From Actinomycetes bacterium (GTDB lineage Bacteria > Actinomycetota > Actinomycetes > Mycobacteriales > Micromonosporaceae), in assembly GCA_023437285.1 (NCBI GenBank), contig JAEZGP010000318.1:1-7250 (forward strand): a stretch of 7,250 bases of DNA, read 5' to 3'. Made by a program: the position numbers and the translations under genes. The notes beneath the pieces are model-generated. The model saw nothing but the letters and a program-made list of their open reading frames with translations. It had not been told where the DNA came from and ran no database searches. This document shows positions 1 through 7,250 of the stretch, piece by piece (position 1 is the stretch's first letter; every line of letters starts with the position of its first letter).

Positions 1-790
1 GGACGGGCGCCAGCGGCCCGGCCAGCCGCATCGGCCGGGGCGCCTCCTCGACGACGGCGCGCATGGTCTCGAACGGGTCGGTCTTGTCGAACGGTGGGCT
101 GCCCTCGACGGCGGTGTAGAGCGTCACGCCGAGCGAGAACAGGTCGCTGGGCGGCCCGAAGTGGCCGCCGACGGCCCGCTCCGGCGAGATGAAGTGTGGC
201 GAGCCCAACACCATGCCGGGGGTAGTGAGATTGCTCTCCTGCGGCAAGCGGGCCACGCCGAAATCGGTGAGCACGCAGCGACCATCCGTGCAGATCAGCA
301 CGTTGGCGGGCTTGACGTCGCGGTGCAGGACCCCGACCGCGTGGGCGACCTCCAGGGCCCCCAGCATGGCGATACCGATCTTGGCGACGGCCCGCCCGGC
401 CAGCGGGCCGTCCTCGATGATCATGTCGGCGAGGCTGCGCGACTCCAGCAGCTCCATCACGATCCACGGCCGGTCGCCGTCGGTCACCACGTCGTAGACC
501 TGCACGATCGAGGGGTGGGACAGGGCCGCGCACGCCCGCGCCTCGCGCATCGTCCGCTCGCACAGCGCGTCGCGCTCGTCCGGCGGCATCTGCGGCGGCA
601 GCAGCACTTCCTTGACCGCGACCTCGCGCCGCAGCAGGCCGTCGGTGGCGCGCCAGACGGTGCCCATGCCGCCGTGGCCCAGCGGGACACGCAAGGTGTA
701 ACGACCGCCGACGACCACGCCGGAAACCGCCCGATCAGTGGGGCGACCGGGCGTCGGCTGCTCGTGGAATGTGGGGATATGGGTCGTCAA
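1..790 (-). CDS. Ser/Thr protein kinase, PknB-type catalytic domain (3' end outside window)
   Basis: Eukaryotic-type Ser/Thr kinase; it transfers phosphate from ATP to Ser/Thr of unknown protein targets. Reading the minus strand gives 263 residues: a short Thr/Pro-rich leader (1-27), then Y31, the glycine-rich loop GHGGMGTVW (38-46), ATP-anchoring Lys60 in VAVKEV, probable alphaC Glu83, catalytic loop HRDVKPANVL (156-165, base Asp158), metal-binding DFG (176-178), activation-loop Thr189/Thr190 and the SPERA motif (202-206). All catalytic residues are present, so it should be active. The C-lobe end, and any membrane anchor or sensor domain, lie beyond the left edge. I chose TTG at 790 because AGGACGG (807-801) sits 10 nt upstream; the frame is closed by a stop at 826-824. 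The alternative, GTG at 718, starts six residues before Tyr31 and has no visible ribosome-binding site. It is divergent from the mutase gene. Kinase identity is secure; the start is moderate. Confidence 0.93.
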   Translation of the reverse strand, partial: MTTHIPTFHEQPTPGRPTDRAVSGVVVGGRYTLRVPLGHGGMGTVWRATDGLLRREVAVKEVLLPPQMPPDERDALCERTMREARACAALSHPSIVQVYDVVTDGDRPWIVMELLESRSLADMIIEDGPLAGRAVAKIGIAMLGALEVAHAVGVLHRDVKPANVLICTDGRCVLTDFGVARLPQESNLTTPGMVLGSPHFISPERAVGGHFGPPSDLFSLGVTLYTAVEGSPPFDKTDPFETMRAVVEEAPRPMRLAGPLAPV

Positions 791-950
791 CGCGGTGGGG
801 CCGTCCTGCGAGGGGCCATCGGGTCAGGTCACTCTCGGGGTCGGGATGCCGGTCATGGAATTGCCAACTGAACCATCTTGCGGGACGTCGCGCTCAGAGG
901 AAAGTCGGACCTCCGACGGGCACCCCCCGCAACCTTTCGGCGAGGGGCCC

Positions 951-964
951 TACGATCTGCGGTT
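951..964 (+). promoter_or_regulatory. Probable leaderless promoter (-10 TACGAT) of the mutase gene
   Basis: TACGAT at 951-956 fits the actinobacterial -10 pattern TANNNT. It is followed by 8 nt and then the ATG at 965, so the expected transcription start falls on or within a base or two of the start codon. No ribosome-binding site lies at usable distance; the nearest purine run, GAGGGG at 942-947, is 17 nt from the ATG. No good -35 hexamer is visible. The rest of the divergent gap (791-950) must also carry the kinase promoter, but I see no clear -10 for it. Confidence 0.5.
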
Positions 965-2566
<1,602 letters not shown>

Positions 2567-2777
2567 CCACCGCACCCGGCGGCCGTTCACCTGACCTAGC
2601 GTTAACGGACACGCTGTGTGACTATTGGTGTCTTCTGCGCGTCGTTTTCCCGCTAACCGTGCGTACTTTCGCCGCGGGATGAGACGCTGGGCGCCGGCAT
2701 AACGAACGTGAAAACGGGTAAGCCTGTCCGGAACGCCCGTTGCCGTCCGGTGCCAAGATTAGGGGGAATGGGCTAAA

Positions 2778-2829
2778 GGTGACGCTGTGCAATGCAGCCG
2801 GAACTGAAAAGACATTGCGCAGCGTCACC
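2778..2829. repeat. 17-bp inverted repeat with 18-nt loop
   Basis: The left arm (2778-2794, GGTGACGCTGTGCAATG) and right arm (2813-2829, CATTGCGCAGCGTCACC) are complementary at 16 of 17 positions. The one exception (T at 2788 opposite G at 2819) is a G-U wobble in plus-strand RNA, so the transcript could form an uninterrupted 17-bp stem around an A-rich 18-nt loop (2795-2812). The outer flanks do not pair well. No T tract follows, so it is not a classical terminator. It could be a stem that blocks read-through from the mutase gene, a 5' UTR element of the amidohydrolase, or a binding site. Confidence 0.85.
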
Positions 2830-2955
2830 GTCGCCGGACTACCCTGTGTGAGTCCCACAGGAACAAAGGCAAGACACCATATTGACCGACTGAAATCGAG
2901 ATGCCGTTGTGACGAGTGCGCTGACGCTGCCCGCGACAGCCGGCGGCGAACCTGA
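2779..2955 (+). CDS. Doubtful small Cys-rich ORF (58 aa) overlapping the next gene's start
   Basis: From GTG 2779 (AGGGGG at 2761-2766 lies 12 nt upstream) a 58-aa frame ends in a Cys-rich basic segment: Cys22, His33-His34, then SRCRCDECADAARDSRRR (40-57). The CRC-x-x-C-x-x-A plus basic tail resembles short putative zinc-binding motifs I associate with small actinobacterial and actinophage proteins; this is from memory only. Against it: codon third positions are far less GC-rich than in the neighbours, the start lies inside the inverted repeat, and the last 47 nt overlap the amidohydrolase reading frame. A TTG at 2740 would extend it by 13 residues. It may be a remnant, a leader ORF or chance. 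Confidence 0.15.
   Translation: MTLCNAAGTEKTLRSVTVAGLPCVSPTGTKARHHIDRLKSRCRCDECADAARDSRRRT
2843..2861. repeat. Small 6-bp hairpin upstream of the amidohydrolase
   Basis: CCTGTG (2843-2848) and CACAGG (2856-2861) form a perfect 6-bp stem with a 7-nt loop, 47 bp before the amidohydrolase GTG. It could be a small operator half-site pair or a 5' UTR stem. Such short repeats also occur by chance. Confidence 0.4.
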
Positions 2956-4219
2956 GCCAGGGGATCTGCTGGACGACCGAGGCACCTTGGGTTGCCCAGC
3001 CGCCTACGACCCGCGGCCGGCGCTCGACCGCTTCCTTGCTGCCCGTGGCGGACACCTCATCGCCGTACGCCGCTACATCCACGCCCACCCCGAGCTGTCC
3101 GGGCAGGAGTTCGAGACCGCCGCGCTCATCCAGCGCGAGCTGACCGAGGCCGGGCTCAAGCCCCGGCTGCTCCCCCACGGCAACGGCGTCATCTGCGACA
3201 TCGGTACCGGCGACGGCCCCGTCGTGGCCCTGCGCGCCGACATCGACGCGCTGCCGCTGCCCGACACCAAGGACGTGCCGTACCGCTCGACGAAGCCCAA
3301 CGTCTGCCACGCCTGCGGCCACGACGCCCACGCCACGATCCTGCTCGGCGCCGGCCTGATGTTCGCCCAGCTCGCGCGCGCCGGCCGGCTGCCCGGCCGG
3401 GTCCGGCTGCTGTTCCAGCCCGCCGAGGAGCAGATCATGGTGCGCGAGGACGGCCTGCTCACCGGCGCACCCGAGATCATCGCGGCCGGCGGGCTCAAGG
3501 ACGTCACCCGCATCTTCGCCCTGCACTGCAACCCGCAACTGCCCGCCGGCACCGTCGGGGTGCGGGCCGGGGCGTTCACCGCGGCGGCCGACACCGTCGA
3601 GGTGCGCATCACCGGGCCGGGCGGCCACACGGCCCGCCCCCACCTCACCGTCGACCTGGTGCACAGCCTCGGCCGCGTCCTCGTCGACGTGCCCGCCCTG
3701 CTCGACCGCCGCGTCGACGCGCGCGGCGGCGTCAGCCTCGTGTTCGGCGCGGTCCGCGCGGGCCAGGCCGCCAACACCATCCCGAGCGAGGGCTGGGCCC
3801 GGGGCACGGTCCGCACGCTGAGCCGCGAGACCTGGCGCGAACTGCCGGCCCTGGTCACCGAACTCGTGCAGAGCGTGGTGGCGGGCACCGGCGGGACGGC
3901 GCACGTCTCGTACACCCGCGGCGTGCCGCCGGTCGTCAATGACAGCGCGGCCACCAGGCTCATCGCCGACGCCGCGACGGCCGTGCTCGGCCCGCAGGCG
4001 GTACGTGAGGCCGAGGTCAGCATGGGCGGCGAGGACTTCGCGTACTACCTGGAGACCGTCCCCGGCGCCATGATCCGGCTCGGCGTGGGTCGCCCCGGCG
4101 CCGCCGAGACCTTCGACATCCACCAGTCCAGTTTCGACATCGACGAGTCGGCGATCGGCCACGGCGTACGGGTGATGGTCTACACCGCGCTGGCCGCGCT
4201 GCACGAGCAAACCGCCTGA
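2909..4219 (+). CDS. M20D-type metallo-amidohydrolase (hippurate / IAA-amino acid hydrolase-like)
   Basis: 436-aa dinuclear-metal peptidase/amidohydrolase predicted to hydrolyse N-acyl amino acids or similar amides; the substrate cannot be told from sequence. The catalytic fold carries HAHPELSG (58-65), VALRADIDALP (106-116), CHACGHDAH (133-141), FQPAEEQ (169-175), ALHCNPQLPAG (204-214), SMGGEDFAYY (371-380) and DIHQSSFDIDES (403-414). By analogy with plant ILL2 the metal ligands should be Cys136, His138, Glu174, His206 and His405, with Glu173 as base; all are present. The inserted dimerisation domain shows ITGPGGHTARPH (234-245) and AANTIPSEG (287-295). No signal peptide or membrane segment is seen, so it is probably cytoplasmic. 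About 50 residues precede the family's usual start, an N-terminal extension or a mis-set start. GTG 2909 has only a weak GAG (2898-2900) upstream. The membrane hydrolase follows after 29 bp. Confidence 0.93.
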   Translation: MTSALTLPATAGGEPEPGDLLDDRGTLGCPAAYDPRPALDRFLAARGGHLIAVRRYIHAHPELSGQEFETAALIQRELTEAGLKPRLLPHGNGVICDIGTGDGPVVALRADIDALPLPDTKDVPYRSTKPNVCHACGHDAHATILLGAGLMFAQLARAGRLPGRVRLLFQPAEEQIMVREDGLLTGAPEIIAAGGLKDVTRIFALHCNPQLPAGTVGVRAGAFTAAADTVEVRITGPGGHTARPHLTVDLVHSLGRVLVDVPALLDRRVDARGGVSLVFGAVRAGQAANTIPSEGWARGTVRTLSRETWRELPALVTELVQSVVAGTGGTAHVSYTRGVPPVVNDSAATRLIADAATAVLGPQAVREAEVSMGGEDFAYYLETVPGAMIRLGVGRPGAAETFDIHQSSFDIDESAIGHGVRVMVYTALAALHEQTA

Positions 4220-4242
4220 CCGGGGGCTCGGTCGCCTAGGCT
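4216..4242 (+). promoter_or_regulatory. Probable leaderless promoter (-10 TAGGCT) of the membrane hydrolase gene
   Basis: TAGGCT at 4237-4242 matches the TANNNT -10 consensus, and exactly 6 nt separate it from the ATG at 4249, placing the expected transcript start at the initiation codon. CTGACC at 4216-4221, overlapping the amidohydrolase stop codon, is a weak -35 candidate with a short 15-nt spacer. No convincing ribosome-binding site precedes the ATG; only AGG (4238-4240) within the -10 box is near. This suggests separate transcription of the gene in addition to any read-through. Confidence 0.55.
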
Positions 4243-4248
4243 GACGCC

Positions 4249-6522
4249 ATGGCGACCGAGCTGCGGTTGCACGGTGTCTCCGGCGCCCCCGCCGAGGAGG
4301 TGCTCGACCGTCCCTGGGTGGGTCGCGTCGCGGGCGACAACGACGCCGGCTTCTACCGGCCGCGCCCCGAGCTGCACGCCAGCACCGGTCCCGGCGGCGC
4401 GCAGCTGGAGGCCTACCGCTGGGGCAACCTCACGTCGGGGGCCGCCGCCCGCGCGCTCTGGCTGATCCTGCTCCCGTTCACGCTCGCCAATATGACCGTG
4501 TGGCTGCGCCCGCCCGCCGGCCGCGACGGGCGGGCCCTGGTGCGCGGGCTGTGCCGGCTCTTCGCGGTCTCGCTCACCGCCACGTTCGTGCTCACCGCGG
4601 TCGGCGCGGCGGTCGACCTGGCCGCCTGGCAGTGCGCCGCGCCGGGCTCCGACTGCCTGCGCCGCCACTCCTGGCTCGACGCCCTCTTCGCCGGCTTCTT
4701 CGCACCGACCAACCGGCGCCTCGCCCTGGCCACCCTCGTGCCGCTCGGCGCGATCGCGCTGCTGTGGGAACTGGCCCGCCGCAGTTGGGCCCGGTACGAG
4801 TCGTTCCGCCCGCCCGGCGAGCGCGCCGACGGCGACGGACTCGCCTCGCCCACCTTCTGGCAGGGCCGCATCCAGGTCGGACGGCTGCGCGCGCTGCACA
4901 TCGCGGCCGCGCTCGCCACCGTCGACGCCGTCCTGCTGTGGGTGCTCGTGCGTCGCGACCGGGCCGGCGGCTTCGCGGGGGTCGACCTCGGGCCGCTGTC
5001 GGCGTCGTCGGCGCACGCGATCGGCGTGCTGTTGGGCGTACTCACCGGGGTTGTCCTCGGGGGGTGCGCCGCGTTGCTGTTGGCGCGCGGCATGGTCTCG
5101 CGCGACGCGCCCTCGCGGTGGGCCGGCGCGGCGGTGCGCGCGGTGCGGTGGACGGCCGTGGGGGTCACGGTCGCGAGCCTCGGGTACGCGCTGCTGCCCC
5201 GCGCGCCGTGGCCCACGACGGGCGCCCTGCCCGGCTACGGCCCGCTCGTGACGTGGTTGTTCGCGGTCCAGGTCGGGCTCCTCGGCGCGCTGCTGCTCGT
5301 GGTGGCCGCGCAGGTGGGCACCGCGCGGCGCTACGGGCTGCTGCGCGACCCGCTGCTCGGCGGGTTCGCGGCGCCCGTGGTCGGTTCGGTGGGCCTCGGG
5401 CTCGGCGTGGCGTTCTCCGCCGGGGTGACCTACCGGGTGGCCGACTACCTGGACGGCTCGGCCGTGCCCAGCCCCGCCGACTGGGCCGGTCAGCCGGCCC
5501 GGATGGGCCTTGAGCCCCCGCTGTCCTTCCAGTGGGCCGCGATCGGGGTCCTCGTCGCGACCCTCGTCCTGCTGCTGGCCTACGCCTGGATCCGGCTGGT
5601 CACGGTGCGTCGGCTGCGCGCCGGCGCCCGCGCCGCCACGGACGAGGACTTCCCCGGCGGCCGGGAGCGGGACCCGGCCCGCGCGGTGGCCATCGACGAC
5701 GCCGTGGCCGGCGCGCGGGCCACCGACCACATCGGACCGGTGATCGGCGTGGCGTGGACCGTCCTGGCGATCGGCGTGCTCGCCGCGACCGGCCTGGCCG
5801 TGTCCGGCGTCGGCCCGGTGCAGCTGGCGCCGTCCGGTTCGTCGGGTGCGCGGGTGCTGCACACGCTGACCAACGTCGGCACCTATCTGATCAGCCTCGG
5901 CGTGCTCGCGTTGCTGCTGCTCGGCGTGCAGGCGTACCGCAAGCAACGGGTACGCCGCGTCGTCGGCGTGCTATGGGACCTGGCCACGTTCTGGCCGCGC
6001 GCCGCGCACCCGCTGGGCGTGCCCTGCTACGCCGAGCGGGCCGTCCCCGAACTGGCCAACCGGGTGGCGTGGCTGGCCGCCCAGCCCGGCGGCGTGGTGC
6101 TGTCCGGGCACTCCCAGGGCTCCGTGCTCGCCGCCGCCACGGTGCTTCAGGTGCCCCGGTCGGCCCGGGCCGGGGCCGCGCTGCTCACCTACGGCTCGCC
6201 GCTGCGCCGCCTGTACGGCCGGGCCTTCCCGGCGTACTTCCATGACGGCGTGTTCGCCGAGGTCAGCGGGGCGCTGGACCACGGCCGGCCGCGCTGGGTC
6301 AACCTGTGGCGGCGCACCGACCCGATCGGCGGGCCGGTGGCGCCGGGCGGACGCGACGTGCGGGTGGTGGACCCGACCGCGTTCGACGCGCCGCCCGGCG
6401 ACCGCGTGCCCCCGGTCATCGCGGGGCACTTCAACTATCCGCTGTCACCGGCCTTCGCCGCTGAGCTCACCGCCCTGCTCCGTCGGCTCCAGGACGGGAA
6501 CCCGCCGGCTGCGGCGACGTAG
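4249..6522 (+). CDS. Polytopic membrane protein with split alpha/beta-hydrolase (lipase-like) signature
   Basis: 757-aa protein of an actinomycete family of large, uncharacterised integral-membrane proteins. The N terminus has ELRLHGVSG (4-12), which looks like a hydrolase beta-strand with an HG oxyanion-hole motif, and EAYRWGNLTSG (54-64). About ten or eleven hydrophobic segments follow, near 67-85, 103-122, 158-174, 213-234, 255-278, 299-316, 332-354, 372-393, 428-449, 495-519 and 543-562. The C-terminal part (570-745) is soluble and shows a nucleophile elbow GHSQG (620-624, Ser622), a candidate acid Asp691 in RRTDPIGG and a candidate His727 in AGHFNYP. I infer a membrane-bound serine esterase/lipase with an unknown lipid or ester substrate. 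It lies 29 bp behind the amidohydrolase with its own likely leaderless promoter, and its 3' end overlaps the convergent DUF4349-type gene. The gene call is secure; hydrolase activity is an inference. Confidence 0.88.
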   Translation: MATELRLHGVSGAPAEEVLDRPWVGRVAGDNDAGFYRPRPELHASTGPGGAQLEAYRWGNLTSGAAARALWLILLPFTLANMTVWLRPPAGRDGRALVRGLCRLFAVSLTATFVLTAVGAAVDLAAWQCAAPGSDCLRRHSWLDALFAGFFAPTNRRLALATLVPLGAIALLWELARRSWARYESFRPPGERADGDGLASPTFWQGRIQVGRLRALHIAAALATVDAVLLWVLVRRDRAGGFAGVDLGPLSASSAHAIGVLLGVLTGVVLGGCAALLLARGMVSRDAPSRWAGAAVRAVRWTAVGVTVASLGYALLPRAPWPTTGALPGYGPLVTWLFAVQVGLLGALLLVVAAQVGTARRYGLLRDPLLGGFAAPVVGSVGLGLGVAFSAGVTYRVADYLDGSAVPSPADWAGQPARMGLEPPLSFQWAAIGVLVATLVLLLAYAWIRLVTVRRLRAGARAATDEDFPGGRERDPARAVAIDDAVAGARATDHIGPVIGVAWTVLAIGVLAATGLAVSGVGPVQLAPSGSSGARVLHTLTNVGTYLISLGVLALLLLGVQAYRKQRVRRVVGVLWDLATFWPRAAHPLGVPCYAERAVPELANRVAWLAAQPGGVVLSGHSQGSVLAAATVLQVPRSARAGAALLTYGSPLRRLYGRAFPAYFHDGVFAEVSGALDHGRPRWVNLWRRTDPIGGPVAPGGRDVRVVDPTAFDAPPGDRVPPVIAGHFNYPLSPAFAAELTALLRRLQDGNPPAAAT

Positions 6523-7250
6523 CCACAGCAACAGCGCGACCGGGATGGCGAGCGCGATGGCGAAGGGCAGCAGCGCGCCGATGATCGTCAACGCCACCTG
6601 GACGGCGGTCACGAAGGCGTGCCAACCGGCCTTGAGGCCGGCGACGAAGCCGGTGTCGTCCGTGTCCGGCCCGGGGCCCGGCTCGGCCCGCTTGGCGCTC
6701 TGCAGGGCCAGGGTGATCGTCGAGTACGACACCTTGTTGGCCAGGTCCCGCTTGCGGGCCTGGAGGGTCGCCAGCTCCGTCTCGCGTTTGGTCAACTCCG
6801 ACTCGACCGAGACGATCTCGCCGATTGTGTTGGCCTTCGCCATGAGGGCCCGGGTCCGGTTCAGGCTCGCCTGCTGGGAGGCGATGCGCGTGTCCAGGTC
6901 GATGACGGCCTCGGTCACGTCGGAGGCCTGGCTGGAGCGGTCCAGTTCCTTGCCGAGCTTGGCAAGCGTGTCCAGGGTGCTCGTGAACGTGCCGGCGGGC
7001 ACCCGCAGGACCAGTTGCGCGTACGCGTCCGGCGAGCCGTACACGGTGCGCTTGTCGGCGCCGACATAGCCCTGGGCGCCGGTGACCAGGGCGACCGCCT
7101 TGTCGGCGGCCGCGGCCACGTCGGCGACCTCGACCGTGATGCTGCCTGTGTAGATGATGGCCCGGTTCGTCTCGCCGGCCTCCGGCGCGTTGGCCGTGCC
7201 GGCCTGCGGCGCGGCGCCGGCCTGCGGCGCCCCGCCGCGCTGCGGGGCGT
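6445..7250 (-). CDS. DUF4349-type coiled-coil membrane-anchored protein (5' end outside window)
   Basis: 267 residues are visible; the N terminus, where this family normally carries a signal peptide or lipobox, lies beyond the right edge. In order: an Ala/Pro/Gln/Gly-rich linker with three 6-residue repeats (1-18), the domain start RAIIYTGSITVEV (about 28-40), GYVGADKRTVYG near 60-71, LRVPAGTFTSTLDTL near 81-95, a long charged helical stretch predicted as coiled coil (about 110-173), a closing strand SYSTITLAL (174-182), a Pro/Gly/Asp linker, one strong membrane segment (about 212-240) and a basic RRRSRR tail facing the cytoplasm. This order is that of DUF4349 proteins, which have no established function. 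A GTG at 7119 could be read as a start, but the family similarity clearly extends upstream of it, so the gene is truncated by the window. It is probably an extracytoplasmic protein held by a C-terminal anchor. Confidence 0.87.
   Translation of the reverse strand, partial: APQRGGAPQAGAAPQAGTANAPEAGETNRAIIYTGSITVEVADVAAAADKAVALVTGAQGYVGADKRTVYGSPDAYAQLVLRVPAGTFTSTLDTLAKLGKELDRSSQASDVTEAVIDLDTRIASQQASLNRTRALMAKANTIGEIVSVESELTKRETELATLQARKRDLANKVSYSTITLALQSAKRAEPGPGPDTDDTGFVAGLKAGWHAFVTAVQVALTIIGALLPFAIALAIPVALLLWLRRRSRRVPVLEPTEQGGELSGEGR
7195..7248 (-). repeat. Three tandem 18-bp units in the DUF4349-type gene
   Basis: Units at 7195-7212, 7213-7230 and 7231-7248 keep the reading frame and encode, from N to C terminus, APQRGG, APQAGA and APQAGT. 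The first two units on the plus strand are almost identical; the third has diverged. They form a flexible linker between the presumed N-terminal anchor and the folded domain. More copies may lie past the window edge. Confidence 0.8.

Larger units (their letters stand above)
2567..2908. other. 342-bp lower-GC intergenic region, probably regulatory
   Basis: This gap between the mutase and amidohydrolase genes has visibly lower GC than its neighbours. It holds an 8-bp palindrome CGTTAACG (2600-2607), a large inverted repeat (2778-2829), a smaller hairpin (2843-2861) and a doubtful small reading frame; the last three are listed separately. GGAACT at 2800-2805 followed after 17 nt by CGTC at 2823-2826 loosely resembles an ECF-sigma promoter. 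TACTTT at 2664-2669 fits TANNNT but lacks a partner -35. I recognise no riboswitch family and no intrinsic terminator with a T tract. Confidence 0.6.

Noticed and set aside
161..871. Plus-strand open frame of about 236 codons opposite the kinase
   Set aside because: The minus strand in this region reads a complete kinase catalytic core; the plus-strand translation is motif-free.
2570..2582. CCGC/GCGG mini-hairpin just after the mutase stop codon as its terminator
   Set aside because: A 4-bp stem without a T tract is too weak and too common in GC-rich DNA to call.
2643..2716. Distant 7-bp inverted match CGTTTTC / GAAAACG
   Set aside because: The arms are about 60 bp apart and do not extend, so they are compatible with chance.
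2778..2829. Rho-independent terminator or MITE
   Set aside because: No T tract follows either arm, and no target-site duplication flanks the repeat (ctaaa on the left, gtcgc on the right).
2567..2908. Riboswitch (cobalamin or c-di-AMP/ydaO type) in the intergenic gap
   Set aside because: Considered because of the length of the gap and the B12-enzyme neighbour, but no B12 box or ydaO-type conserved core was recognised, and the mutase lies upstream of the gap, not downstream.
2825..4210. Minus-strand open frame of about 461 codons opposite the amidohydrolase
   Set aside because: Same antisense artefact; the opposite strand holds the complete set of M20 metal ligands.
4180..5946. Minus-strand open frame of about 588 codons opposite the membrane hydrolase
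   Set aside because: Low-complexity Arg/Gly/Gln-rich translation typical of a GC-driven shadow frame; the plus strand shows coherent membrane segments and hydrolase motifs.

Overview
The window looks like ordinary chromosomal DNA from a high-GC actinomycete. Codon third positions are almost all G or C, GTG and TTG starts occur, two genes appear to be transcribed without leaders from TANNNT-type -10 boxes, and the gene families are typical of filamentous actinomycetes. A member of the Micromonosporaceae is my guess from gene flavour; the sequence does not prove it.

Layout, left to right. (1) The N-terminal 263 residues of a PknB-type Ser/Thr protein kinase lie on the minus strand and run off the left edge. 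(2) A short divergent promoter region leads into a plus-strand, stand-alone catalytic subunit of the methylmalonyl-CoA mutase family (533 aa) with no cobalamin-binding domain. (3) A 342-bp lower-GC intergenic region holds a strong 17-bp-stem inverted repeat, a second small hairpin and a doubtful small Cys-rich reading frame. (4) A complete M20D-type metallo-amidohydrolase follows. (5) After 29 bp, and behind its own apparent leaderless promoter, comes a 757-aa polytopic membrane protein with a split alpha/beta-hydrolase signature. (6) A minus-strand DUF4349-type membrane-anchored coiled-coil protein converges on it, overlaps it tail to tail by 78 bp, and runs off the right edge.

The genes do not form one obvious pathway. 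The mutase and the amidohydrolase are separated by a long regulatory-looking gap, and the membrane hydrolase probably has its own promoter. The two most distinctive items are the membrane hydrolase, whose hydrolase-like N-terminal HG element and Ser/Asp/His C-terminal part are separated by roughly ten membrane segments, and the structured gap upstream of the amidohydrolase. I see no CRISPR array, phage, insertion sequence, rRNA or tRNA gene. I found no convincing new multi-gene system.
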